A stretch of DNA of 64,000 nt from Argopecten irradians (Eukaryota; Mollusca; Bivalvia; Pectinida; Pectinidae), in NCBI RefSeq assembly GCF_041381155.1, contig NC_091136.1, positions 45,870,284 to 45,934,283 of the forward strand. Reading direction: 5' to 3'. Both the position numbers and the translations under genes were made by a program. Below the pieces are notes generated by a model that saw only the letters and a program-made list of their open reading frames with translations, did not search any database and had not been told where the DNA came from. This document shows positions 1 through 10,119 of the stretch, piece after piece. Position 1 is the stretch's first letter. Every line of letters starts with the position of its first letter.

Positions 1-300
1 GACCACACCATGGTTTCATAGTGCGACTATATGTACTTCCAAAATTATTTTTGAGCTTTTATTTGAACTGTAAAATTTAGACCTATGTATTGTAAGTATT
101 GTAATTATCAAAACAGCATACGAAGTATTGTAATTATCAAAACAGCATACGAACCTGGCACGAATTTCTTACCCGCAGTATTCATATATAAATATATATA
201 TCATAGTATCAAGGGTATGAACTCTACGGTGGAGAAAAACTGACACATTTGTTAATCAATGATTCTTTTTTTAAATAAACGGACTCTCTATGTCAGTGAC
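1..300. repeat. Dispersed repeat fragments at window start
   Basis: Bases 1-90 resemble 25021-25110 (shared words such as GACCACA, GGCTTCATAG/GGTTTCATAG, TATGTACT). Bases 150-300 resemble 30253-30410 (shared CGTGGCACGAA/CTGGCACGAA, TATAGTATCAAGGGTATGAACTC, GAGAAAAAC). A short direct duplication (GAAGTATTGTAATTATCAAA and neighbours) lies at about 95-150. No coding signal. The family identity is unknown to me. Confidence 0.6.
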
Positions 301-511
301 GCATGGAGACATAATTTTTTCTATGTAAATGTTATATATATGTATTGTACCTTTTGTGGGCTTACATGATTAAGTGTGAAATCAGCGTAAAATCAGAATT
401 ATCAAAATGCCTGTTACATAAATAGAGGTACTGTATTCTGTATCACCCATAAAGCTCGCAGAAAGTCACATTGCTTTAGTGTGACTATCGTATTAATGTT
501 TTTACATTCAG

Positions 512-656
512 ATGACAGTAACATAGGAGTCCGGCTAGTGGGTGGTACCTCCGAAGCCAGTGGACATGTTGAAGTGCATTACAGTGGTTATTGGGGCAGT
601 GTTGGTTATTCCTGGCATAGAGTGGACCAGGTTGTATGTAGGATGCTTGGATACAG
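512..656 (+). CDS. SRCR-domain protein, exon for first half of SRCR domain 1
   Basis: This internal exon encodes the N-terminal half of a scavenger receptor cysteine-rich (SRCR) domain, an extracellular ligand-binding fold used in receptors and innate immunity. The frame reads N-I-G-V-R-L-V-G-G, then a WGSVG segment and ends VVCRMLGY. This is the family pattern VRLVGG...W-V-C...VVCRxLGY. It starts after the acceptor TTTACATTCAG at 511 and ends at the donor CAG|GTAAGT (657). Entry is in phase 1 and exit in phase 2, within the codon after LGY. The first conserved W-x-x-V-C cysteine region reads WGSVGYSW, so one usual cysteine is not evident. The exon pairs in phase with 3524-3702. The start codon and signal peptide lie outside the window. 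Confidence 0.85.
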
Positions 657-1019
657 GTAAGTTCACCCAAAACTACCAGTATGAAACCATCTAACCAACG
701 ACACGTTTTTTGTGATCAATACAACAATAAATTCACTATTTTGATCGATAATCAAACTGACTTCGCCATGAGCCATTTACTTTTTTTCCAATTGGTGCTC
801 TCGAGTGTGATCTATTTATTCAGTAGGTACATTGTAGAAAGGCATCTAAGAAACAATTGAAAACAAATAAGCATTTGTTTATAAATGCAATTCAATAATA
901 ACCGCATGCGAAATATTCAATGTACACTCTCATATCAGTGTTGGAGTGAAACGGTATGTAAAAGTCGACCAATTAAAAGAGGTATTTAATCACGTGATCA
1001 AACATAATGGTAGTCAAGA
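657..1019 (+). other. Intron sequence without a recognised feature
   Basis: AT-rich intron between SRCR exons. I see no coding, RNA-gene or repeat structure that I can support. Confidence 0.6.
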
Positions 1020-2310
1020 TTCAAGATTTTATTTGTTACTCTCAGACACATAAAAATGTGTTACATGAGGACATAATGATATACATAGACATATACATGA
1101 CAAGATGGACACAAAATATACATGTACAAGATATACAAATACATAGAGTTATAATCGTATAATGTTTAAAGTAATTTCATTATCTTTCTTAGAAAAATTG
1201 CGAATTTGTTTAAAACTTGAATACTGCAGTTTTCCCGCCAAAAATCGTTTCCAATGAATGAATGAAATGATAATGATAATAAATTAATATAAAAATCATG
1301 TTCTAAGTGTTTGGTAAAAAAAATACTATACTCAAAACTTTTGACCTTTAACTTAATTTGTTGTACATGTATAGCTTTCTCTAATAGCTTTAATTTCCCT
1401 TTTTTGACATTTGAAAAGATAGTGAAATTCATCTCCGATATCAACATGACATAAATTACATATTCTATTTTCTTTTGGGATACCGAGCCATCGTCCAGTT
1501 TCAATAGGGAACTTTATATTTGAGGTACGAAATTTTGTAATAGTAATTCTGTTTTGTTCCGATAACTTTCGAAAATAATTTCTTTTTAAATTTTGAATAA
1601 AACCGACCTTTGCACGAGAATTCTATGTCTGCGAACCATTTTTTGTACAAATGCGTCACTTAGACGTTGTGTAACTTCATGCTTATAAAAATTTGCATTC
1701 ATAGATGTTTCACTATCAAATATATATGTAAATCCATTATCATTAAAGATTTGTTTAACACGATCTAACCATGTAAACCGCATTTGTCCATTACGACTTA
1801 AACTCGCCATTAGTCTATATAAAATATTACTTAATTTATTTTCATTTAACAAAAGGTTGTTCCAAAAATTTAACATTCTCAGCTTTACCTTTATTTCTAA
1901 CGGATATCTTCCCAATTCACCATAAATCATATACCCAGGCGTGCTAGCCCTAACATTTAAAATTCTTTTGCAAAATTTAAGATGGGTTTGTTCTAAAATC
2001 TTTAAATCTTCGTAACCCCAGATTTCTGACCCATATAACAGAATCGGTTCAACTAACGAGTCAAATAGCTTAAGTTGTAGATCTACTGGTATTGCCTGAT
2101 TTCGGATTTTTTTAAAAATTGAAAATATAGATTTTTGTGCCTGTTCTATAAGCTTCTGTCTAGCCGCCACAAAATTTCCGTTAAATTTAAAAGTAATTCC
2201 GAGATATGTAAAGCAGTCTACAGTTTCCAATATTTCATTATCGAGTATAAAGTTGTTTTGCCGTCTACACTTTCTCTTGCTAAATATCATTACTTTAGTC
2301 AAAGGTCAAA
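1020..2310 (-). mobile_element. Decayed non-LTR retrotransposon (LINE) 3' end in SRCR intron
   Basis: On the minus strand, 2302-1586 reads as the C-terminal part of a LINE reverse transcriptase. It has CFTYLGITFKFNGNF near its start, then YGSEIWGYEDL, LKFCKRILNVRAS and IYGELGRYPLEIKVKLRML, the usual region after the catalytic palm. A frameshift near 1590-1610 moves the reading to another frame. That frame runs through RTSNIKFPIETGRWLGIP and an ICNLCHVDIGDEFHYLFKC zinc-knuckle (zf-RVT type, C-x2-C...H...C). The 3' flank near 1018-1035 carries a repeated TCAAGAT word, as in short tandem LINE tails. The 5' part with the endonuclease and YxDD motif is missing, so this is a 5'-truncated dead copy. 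It shares sequence with the relic at 58860-59100. Confidence 0.88.
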
Positions 2311-2849
2311 CACATTTTAAAGTTTATACCGTGTATAGTATCAACTGAATATTAAATAACGTAATATCGGCTGCATTTATTTTGTTTATCATTCAATTAA
2401 GGGTCATGTGAGAATGTGTCGTTGTAAGAGGTGAAAAGTCGGAGTATCCGAAGTTTAAATCTGGAAACGTTCCGGCAATGATTATCGCTAATGGTGCAAT
2501 GTCGGTACATCTAAACTGCCCAATTAATGGCCTGTTACTGCCATTCTGGTCACGGAGAAAGCTATATCCAAACCATATATAATATATTCACCACTACTAT
2601 CATCTCAGTGTAAACACTTTTTTTTTAATATTTGGCATTTTAAGTCCATCATTTTTGAAAACTAGATTTTTCCCGTCAATCAAAGACAGCTTTAATTTTA
2701 TATGAATAATATAATGTATTTTCTGTATTTACTGACTGATTCGTATACGGTTTAAACTAGTGATATTTTGTAGGTCTATATATTACTTTTTGATGTATAC
2801 TTGAACATAATTGAAAGTTGATAAAAAGATAGATAGTTCTGTTTCCATA
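2311..2849 (+). other. Intron sequence, nothing recognised
   Basis: AT-rich. No exon, RNA gene or clear repeat is seen. Confidence 0.55.
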
Positions 2850-2853
2850 TAGC

Positions 2854-3270
2854 CATGCCATTGTGTTTACTAGTGTGTGTAAACAGTGCTGGTTTGAGAG
2901 CATTTGACTTTCCAAAGTACACACATCGAATCCTTTTTTCCATGGGCATGCAAATGGCGGCTATAGAATATAACATGCAAATATGGCATATATTGGGCGT
3001 CCCAATTGATGTCAATGTACATATTCAATGTTACAATGTCATCTGAATATAGTGGAACCGTAAGAAAAATTAACGAGTATTTAATAGAAGTATTTGAAGA
3101 AATATTTATACTTCCTATATGCCATATTTGCATCATACAATCTACAACCGCCATTTGCATGGCACGATAAAAAAGGACTCAATGTGTAAGTTTTTGTAAA
3201 GTCAAATCCGGTCAGACCAGCGCTCCTTCGTCATAGACGCTTTGAACACTAGTAAACATATTGTCATGTT
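2854..3270. mobile_element. Long inverted-repeat (foldback/MITE-like) element
   Basis: Bases about 2854-2995 and 3118-3268 are imperfect reverse complements. TGCAAATGGCGGCTATAG at 2949 pairs with the complement of CTACAACCGCCATTTGCA near 3141. GCATTTGACTTT near 2900 pairs with the complement of AAAGTCAAAT near 3198. TTTACTAGTGT near 2866 pairs with the complement of ACACTAGTAAA near 3247. The loop is about 120 bp. The arms of about 140 bp with no transposase fit a non-autonomous foldback element inserted in the SRCR intron. Open frames here are by-products of the repeat. Confidence 0.75.
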
Positions 3271-3523
3271 TATTTGGTGACAGAAGTATGTACTGAACCC
3301 TGCGGACTTACTACACTGAAATGAACACAGCAATAGCAACAGTAATACCTAAGGTTAGGCCTGATGCATGCACACTTTTTATCAACATAGTTATGTTTAA
3401 GTACACCTTAGATGTGATATATGGCCATACCAAACATCACTAATTTAAACAGGGTCTCTAACTTTAAACATGTAAGGGGAATTTGCAAAAGGATTATGAC
3501 CAGCTTTTCACTGTTATTTCTAG

Positions 3524-3702
3524 TAATGGAATATCCTATGGGAAAACGGTCGCACCATTTACCAAGCTACCAGTATGGATGGACAACGTTGTGTGCAATG
3601 GTACAGAGACAAGCATCGCAGACTGTCAGTTCGATGGATGGGGACACCACGCCAACACTGGGTTCGGTATAGCCACTGCCCTCTGCTACAATGATTTACA
3701 AG
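3524..3702 (+). CDS. SRCR-domain protein, exon for second half of SRCR domain 1
   Basis: This exon begins after the acceptor TTATTTCTAG (3523). With the previous exon it rebuilds LGY-S-NGISYGK, the expected SRCR join. It continues through PVWMDNVVCNGTETSIADC, the W-L/M-D-x-V-x-C-x-G-x-E-x-x-I/L-x-x-C signature, and through FDGWGHHANTGFG, ending near ATALCYND. The three C-terminal cysteines of the fold are present. A donor AAG|GTACTG at 3703 gives exit phase 1, so the two-exon domain is a symmetric 1-1 module. The reading continues open past the donor but loses SRCR similarity, which supports the splice. Confidence 0.87.
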
Positions 3703-4470
3703 GTACTGGGTACTGTAGGTGCCATACGATGACGGGTTTCGTTGCTGAGATGAAAAATTACATGGTGCTTTTTCCTCTTCTTCTGCCTAGAGGTTTGCCG
3801 AAGGTTGACCATTTAGGAATAACCCCAAGGGTTGTGATTTCGTTGTCACATCCTCATACGTAGGGAATGATTCTTTTTCTCTCTTATACAAAAAGAAAAA
3901 GATGAGAGAAAAGCCGAAACCAAATCCATGAATGGTGGGAGAATAATTGTTCCAGACAAATCAGTGACTTTTAATTGATAGTTGGTCCATTATTTTGGCG
4001 ATAATATCAGTGATGTAAAAATAATGATGTACATTGTAATTAAGCATGTTTGTAGTTGTAAAAAGAATCCGTTGACAAAGTTGTAACATATCTATCATAA
4101 GTATATCACTGAATTAACGCCTTCGGTCAATATATTTGATTCTTTCAGCGCGGTATAAAGCCATATGGATCGCATCAATGACCCTATATTTTTTTATATA
4201 AGGTTTGCAGTGTATTTAACTAGACAAACTAAGTTATTCATCTGCATACTAATTACATGAAGAATGAGAATGACCATTTGGCAGCCTACGTTTGGGCAAA
4301 TTAGAGTTCACGATTATGAAAGGAATGTTGTGTTTCTGAAGATAAAACACCGAATTGATATTTTATATCGAACCTCACGTATAAATTAGCATATATTAGC
4401 CAATGGGAATATTGGAAAATCAGAGCATATCTAAAATTCACATATAAATCTGTTCATTCCAATACTTCAG
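3703..4470 (+). other. Intron between SRCR domains 1 and 2
   Basis: AT-rich sequence with no supported exon. One open stretch just after the donor is intron read-through. Confidence 0.55.
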
Positions 4471-4630
4471 TCCGGGTGGCCGAGTGCTTAAGATGTCCCG
4501 ACATATTACCACAAGCCCTCCACCTCGGGGATGCAGGTTCGAATTCCGTGGTGGGCAGAAGTCAGGTATTGACCGCTAGTCGGTTGTTTTGCAATGAGTA
4601 CTCCGCCACCAGCAAGTACGTTAAAGTAAT
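4471..4630 (+). mobile_element. tRNA-derived SINE (5' part), copy 1
   Basis: The head has an A-box-like GGTGGCCGAGTGCTTAAG and a B-box-like GGTTCGAATTCC, as in Ser/Leu-type tRNAs. The family body follows (GATGTCCCGACATATTACC, then CAGGTATTGACCGCTAGTCG). The tail with TTAATAGGACGTTAAACTAATA seen in other copies is absent, so this copy is 3'-truncated. It sits about 40 bp before the SRCR exon at 4670. Confidence 0.85.
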
Positions 4631-4669
4631 ACAACCAATAACTCCAGTCTTCCTTTTTACTTCATATAG

Positions 4670-4823
4670 CCAGTGACGAACAAAATGGAGTCCGTCTTAT
4701 CGATAGGGTATCTGACTCGGCTGGTGATGTACAGGTTATGTATGGCGGGGAATGGATGATGGTTTGTGGGGGTGGCTGGGACGATACCGAGGCTAGGATT
4801 GTATGTCAGATGTTAGGATACAG
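4670..4823 (+). CDS. SRCR-domain protein, exon for first half of SRCR domain 2
   Basis: The exon encodes D-E-Q-N-G-V-R-L-I-D-R, then GDVQVMYGGEWMMVCGGGWD and ARIVCQMLGY. This is a clear N-terminal SRCR half with the canonical W-x-x-V-C cysteine. Using the acceptor TTCATATAG (4669), the exon enters in phase 1 like the exon at 512. The alternative AG four bases later would break that phase. The donor CAG|GTAAAA lies at 4824, giving exit phase 2 within the codon after LGY. It is joined in phase to 5191-5399. Confidence 0.88.
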
Positions 4824-5190
4824 GTAAAATATAGATCTCATACAAAAATATCACACTGTCAGTACCATATTTTTTTTGTTTCGAAAAGATATTGGGTCAA
4901 AAGGTTAAACATTTGTTGAAAACATGTTGTTAGGCTAAAATCTCATTTTATCTAATACGTTAAATACATGTGAATTGACGTGATATGAGCAAAAATAAGC
5001 TAGTATCATCTTATCCAGTAGAAGATACCTGTTATTATTTCTCGTGTTCCTAATAATCAATACAAAGAAACAATAGTTTTATGGTATTATAGAGAACGTG
5101 TGTACCTTTGCACCCATCGTTGAACATATATCTACAGTTGAAAATAGAATTTTAAATTTCTATTATGTGTGAGAACTGGTTTATTTCCAG
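4824..5190 (+). other. Intron within SRCR domain 2
   Basis: A phase 2 intron of 367 bp with no other feature seen. Intron 1 of domain 1 is nearly 2.9 kb because of insertions, so this is closer to the unexpanded size. Confidence 0.7.
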
Positions 5191-5399
5191 AACCGGAACA
5201 CAAATGCATTCATCCTATCATCATCCGGATTACTATATTTACCCGGATTCAGTTGTCGACATTATAGCCAAGGTCAACATTAATTGTTCCGGAGCAGAGA
5301 CAAGTATCTACCAATGTATATTTAGCGACGTGCGGGATTCTTGCGATTACACCAACCAAAAAGGTGGAGTAAACTGCTCGAATTCCGTTGAAAATACAA
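5191..5399 (+). CDS. SRCR-domain protein, exon for second half of SRCR domain 2
   Basis: The exon starts after the acceptor TTTATTTCCAG (5190), completes the LGY-R codon, and encodes DIIAKVNINCSGAETSIYQC followed by DSCDYTNQKGGVNC. These are the C-x-G-x-E-x-x-I-x-x-C and terminal V-x-C motifs. The donor ACAA|GTAAGT at 5400 gives exit phase 1. The downstream end of the gene was not found. No further SRCR exon or recognisable transmembrane exon on + is seen before the minisatellite at 6.2 kb. Confidence 0.86.
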
Positions 5400-6177
5400 G
5401 TAAGTTTTATCTCTTATGCACGTTTACTACAGTTTTCATCTACCAGGAAATGTTAACTTAATGTGAAAATGACATGTAGATGTTGCTGTTTTATAAATTA
5501 AAATATATCAACACATAATTAGCATCGCGATTAGCTATCATGAATGATGTTAATATCCAATAAGTTTTGTTTTCTTACAGCATGGTAAGTTTAAATGAGT
5601 TTTTATTACTTTACTTGAAGTTGATAAAATGCAGATCACGATGGCTGTACAGATAATACATAATGCAAATTCAAAACTCAGAAAAATACAAAAAATGATA
5701 TAAATTGATATCCGTACTTCTATGCAGGCAAATTTAGTTCCTTATTTTGTATAACTGTGTTTACATTCAGTACACAAATTAGCCATTCAATAAACACACA
5801 TATAATTAGTATTAATGAGTAAACATATAAAGCATTGTTTTGTTTTGACGTCTGATCTTCGTCATTTCTGTACATGTTACATGGTGTATTTGTTTATTGT
5901 ATAATTTTCGTTTATGAGACTCTTACTTGTAGTAATATTGTACAATGTGGTGTTTTGTGTTTGTTAATGGTAGCGAATGGCTGAGTGATTGTTCTGTGGT
6001 GTACATGTACGTATACTATCGTCGGGGACATAGCTCTAACATTATATGATTGATGTAATATGAACAACTTCATACTGATATCCAATATTAAAAGAAGTGA
6101 TGTTTCGTATATCAGACGATGCGTTGGTTCTATTCTACCCATTCTACAACTCTTGGTTCCTGTAAACCACTTTATTT
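5400..6177 (+). other. Sequence downstream of last SRCR exon, with a splice-flanked 4-base motif
   Basis: No coding region can be supported. At 5581-5584 four bases lie between a strong acceptor (TTTGTTTTCTTACAG) and a strong donor (GTAAGTTT), the layout of a microexon. This is probably coincidence (see findings). Confidence 0.4.
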
Positions 6178-8716
6178 CCGATAAAGATATACAAATTTTT
6201 GCTTTATTCCCGAGTGAGATAAACAAATTCTCGCTTTATTTCCGAAAGAGAAATACAAATTCTCGTACTGTTTCCGAGAGAGATATACGAATTCTCGCTC
6301 TATATCCGATAGAGATATACAAATTATCGCTTTATATCCGATAGAGATATACAAATTATCGCTTTATTTCCGATAGAGATTAAAAACAAATTCTCGCTTT
6401 GTTTCCGATACAGATATACAAATTCTCCCTTTATTTCCGATAGAGATATACGAATTCTCGCTTTATTTCCTATAAAGATATAAAATTATCGCTTTATTTC
6501 CGATAGAGATGAAAATAATTCTCGCTTTATTTCCGATAGAGATAAACAAATTCTCGCTTTATTGCCGATAGAGATATACGAATTCTCGCTTTATTTCCGA
6601 TAGAGATATACGAATTCTCGCTTTATTTCCGATAAAGATATACAAATTATCGCTTTATTTCCGATAGAGATAAAAAAAATTATCGCTTTATTTCCGATAG
6701 AGATAAACAAATTCTCGCTTTATTGCCGATAGAGATATACGAATTCTCGCTTTATTTCCGATAGAGATATACAAATTCTCGCTTTATTTCCGACAGGGAT
6801 ATACAAATTCTTGCTTTATTCCCGAATGAGATAAACAATTTCTCGATTTATTTCCGAAAGAGAAATACAAATTCTCGTACTGTTTCCGAGAGAGATATAC
6901 GAATTCTCGCTCTATATCCGATAGAGATATACAAATTATCGCTTTATATCCGATAGAGATATACAAATTATCGCTTTATTGCCGATAGAGATTAAAAACA
7001 AATTCTCGCTTTGTTTCCGATACAGATATACAAATTCTCCCTTTATTTCCGATAGAGATATACGAATTCTCGCTTTATTTCCTATAAAGATATACAAATT
7101 ATCGCTTTATTTCCGATAGAGATGAAAATAATTCTCGCTTTATTTCCGATAGAGATAAACAAATTCTCGCTTTATTGCCGATAGAGATATACGAATTCTC
7201 GCTTTATTTCCGATAGAGATATACGAATTCTCGCTTTATTTCCTATAAAGATATACAAATTATCGCTTTATTTCCGATAGAGATAAAAAAAATTCTCGCT
7301 TTATTTCCGATAGAGATATACGAATTCTCGCTTTATTTCCGATAGAGATATACAAATTCTCGCTTTATTTCCGAAGGATATAGAAATATATCCGAGAGAT
7401 AACAATTCTCGCTTTATTTCCGACAGAGATATACAAATTCTCGCTTTATTCCCGAATGAGATAAACAAATTTCTCGATTTATTTCCGAGAGAGATATACG
7501 AAATTCTCGCTTTATTTCCGATAGAGATATACAAATTATCGCTTTGTTTCCGATGGAGATATACAAATTTTCCCTTTATTTCCGATAGAGATATACAATT
7601 CCCGCTTTGTTTCCTATAAAGATATACAAATTATCGCTTTATTTCCGATAGAGATGAAAATAATTCTCGCTTTATTTCCGATAGAGATAAACAAATTCTC
7701 GCTTTATTGCCGATAGAGATATACGAATTCTCGCTTTATTTCCGATAGAGATATACGAATTCTCGCTTTATTTCCGATAAAGATATACAAATTATCGCTT
7801 TATTTCCGATAGAGATAAAAAAAATTATCGCTTTATTTCCGATAGAGATAAACAAATTCTCGCTTTATTGCCGATAGAGATATACGAATTCTCGCTTTAT
7901 TTCCGATAGAGATATACAAATTCTCGCTTTATTTCCGACAGGGATATACAAATTCTTGCTTTATTCCCGAATGAGATAAACAATTTCTCGATTTATTTCC
8001 GAGAGAGATATACGAATTCTCGCTCTATATCCGATAGGGATATACAAATTATCGCTTTATATCCGATAGAGATATAGAAATTATCGCTTTATATCCGATA
8101 GAGATATACAAATTATCGCTTTATTGCCGATAGAGATTAAAAACAAATTCTCGCTTTGTTTCCGATACAGATATACAAATTCTCCCTTTATTTCCGATAG
8201 AGATATACGAATTCTCGCTTTATTTCCTATAAAGATATACAAATTTTCGCTTTATTTCCGATAGAGATGAAAATAATTCTCGCTTTATTTCCGATAGAGA
8301 TAAACAAATTCTCGCTTTATTGCCGATAGAGATATACGAATTCTCGCTTTATTTCCGATAGAGATATACGAATTCTCGCTTTATTTCCGATAGAGATATA
8401 CATTTCCCGCTTTGTTTCCGATACAGATGAAAAAATTGTCGCTTTATTTCCAATAGAGATATACGAATTCTCGCTTTATTTCCGATAGGGATATACAAAT
8501 TCCTGCTTTATTCCCGAGTGAGATAAACAAATTCTCGCTTTATTTCCGAAAGAGAAATATAAATTCTCGCTCTACTTCCGATAGAGGTATACAAAATCCC
8601 GCTTTATTTCCGATAGAGATAAACAAATTATCGCTTTATTGCCGATAGAGATATACAAATTCTCACTTTGTTTCCGATAGAGATATACAAATTCTAGCTT
8701 TATTTCCGATAAGGAT
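6178..8716. repeat. Minisatellite, unit about 32 bp, with higher-order periodicity
   Basis: Tandem units centre on CTTTATTTCCGATAGAGATA followed by TACAAATTCTCG or TACGAATTCTCG. Units are about 30-33 bp, and by length there are roughly 75-80. Variant units recur in order. The marker TTCCCGAGTGAGATAAAC or TTCCCGAATGAGATAAAC appears near 6210, 6818, 7449, 7965 and 8511, giving higher-order periods of about 510-640 bp. Frames such as SLSEIKREFVYLYRK arise on the minus strand only because the unit is low in stops. I see no start, splice or composition signal for a real repeat protein. Related monomer sequence reappears at 9159-9178. Confidence 0.95.
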
Positions 8717-9150
8717 TTAAGAAATAGATTTTTATTTTGTTGAGGTTATGAGGGTATAATGATAATGGATCACGTGTAAATTATGTAACCCCGGCGAGAC
8801 GGGTAACACAAAATTTGCTCGGGCTCCATTATCATTATACCCTCATAACCTCAACAAAATAAAAATATTTTCCTTTTATTAACAGTATTTCACGTAACTA
8901 AATACTATTTGTTCTCGCGGCAGTTGCATATTTTCTATTAAAATACCAATATTTTTTCTCTCCCGTCATCATAAACGAATTCGATTGAACAGCTGATTGG
9001 AATCGAGTCATTCATATGTTCCCACCAAAAGTGGGGTCATGACCCCTCGTTGCTACGCCATTGACTATTCCCGTAACACTGATAATGATAATACTAGAAA
9101 GCATGGTTATTGAGTCCATGTCAGTGCAAACTGCAAATATATACAAATTA
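8717..9150. mobile_element. Dispersed repeat with 42 bp perfect inverted arms, copy 1
   Basis: Bases 8728-8769 and 8825-8866 are exact reverse complements (42 of 42), with a 55 bp loop containing GATCACGTG and CCCCGGCGAGACGGG. The right arm continues into about 270 bp that match 61620-61985. Shared words include TCGCGGCAGTTGCATATT/CCGCGGCAGTTGCATATT, AACGAATTCGATTGA, CAGCTGATTGGAAT, AAAGTGGGGTCATGACC and GAAAGCATGGTTATTGAG. A single minisatellite unit survives just to the right (9159-9178), so this element appears to have inserted inside the array. Confidence 0.85.
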
Positions 9151-9940
9151 AATGTATGGCTTTATTTCCGATAGAGAACGTTTGATATATTGTTAATAAT
9201 ACTTCTAAAGAAAACACTATTTCACCATTTGGCATGATAATAAAATGCTGCATAGATGCATAATCAGACATACGTATCCGGCTTTGTTTGGGCCTTCATT
9301 CAACACGATATAATAGGACAGATTATTAGTAAAGATTAAGTGAATTTTAAACAGAAAAAGTAATGCTTTTGAGTGTTATTAAGTTTATTATTGCTTGTAT
9401 GTTCAGAGGTAAACATTTATACCATTTATTTTTTCATCTATTTATTGTTTGGTGGTACGATTTACCTTAACTCTCCAGATGTTTATGATACTGGATCACT
9501 AAGCTGTCAATCCTGTCGTCAGTCCATCACTTTGTCTAATTCGCATTTGGTATTTAATCGCCACCAATATATCAATATTTAGCCTAGATTACATAAACGT
9601 TGTTGTAGCCTCTAGTTTAATTTATTTGTTCTTATTGTTCCCTTTCATGCATTTTGTACCATTATTATCAATGAATGGTAACTCAAACACAGCACAGATA
9701 CGTATGTATATTCCAAATTTTGGGCCCCAAGTAGAACCACGTCCTCGTCGTGGGGTCTGTACACATACTATTCATAGTATGGCCAAATGTTCTACATATC
9801 TAAATAAATGAGTTCAAAGTCTTTTTATTCCATAAATATTTTTGTATTTGCACGCATATCTGAATATCATATAGACAATTGCCATACATATGAAACGTAC
9901 ATGATTTAACTGTCAAATACTTTCAGACAAACCCGGAAGC
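9151..9940. other. Intergenic, one satellite monomer then nothing recognised
   Basis: Bases 9159-9178 match the minisatellite unit (CTTTATTTCCGATAGAGA). The rest is AT-rich, and short open frames at 9373 and 9626 have no supporting features. Confidence 0.55.
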
Positions 9941-9956
9941 TAGACATTTACCATGT

Positions 9957-9979
9957 GGTGTTTTCCCATTCGAGATAAA
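9957..9979 (+). promoter_or_regulatory. Shared upstream motif of C1q copies 1 and 2 (kB-like + GATA)
   Basis: GGTGTTTTCCCATTC followed by GAGATAAAG lies about 160 bp before the ATG of the first C1q copy. Almost the same block (GGCGTTTTCCCATTC, AAGATAAAA) lies at 34026-34048 before the second copy. On the minus strand GGGAAAACRCC resembles a Rel/NF-kB site, and it is followed by GATAA. That the motif controls transcription is inference. Confidence 0.4.
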
Positions 9980-10040
9980 GCTTTAACCTTAAACAGAAGT
10001 CTGTGCAGTTTCCGCTGACTTACACTAAGTTGACGATGTA

Positions 10041-10078
10041 TATAGTATATAAAGTCACATTCTGTGACACATTGTTGG
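10041..10078 (+). promoter_or_regulatory. Core promoter of C1q copy 1 (TATA + start-site block)
   Basis: TATAGTATATAAAG (10041-10054) is followed by ACATTCTGTGACACATTGTT. The latter is conserved as ACATTCTGAGACACTCTTGC before the intact gene (42063) and as ACATTCGGAGACACATTGTT before copy 2 (34107). The spacing from TATA suits a transcription start within this block. Confidence 0.6.
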
Positions 10079-10119
10079 TGTCAAGGTAGATCGTTGCCGA
10101 CCGATATTGCAAAAACAAC

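Noticed and set aside
4471..4560. A functional tRNA gene at the SINE heads
   Set aside because: A and B boxes are present, but the acceptor, D and anticodon stems do not pair and the family body follows. The same applies to the other SINE copies.
6172..7534. Open frames across the minisatellite that look like a repeat protein
   Set aside because: The unit length is not a multiple of three, frames change along the array, there is no start or splice context, and both strands are open.
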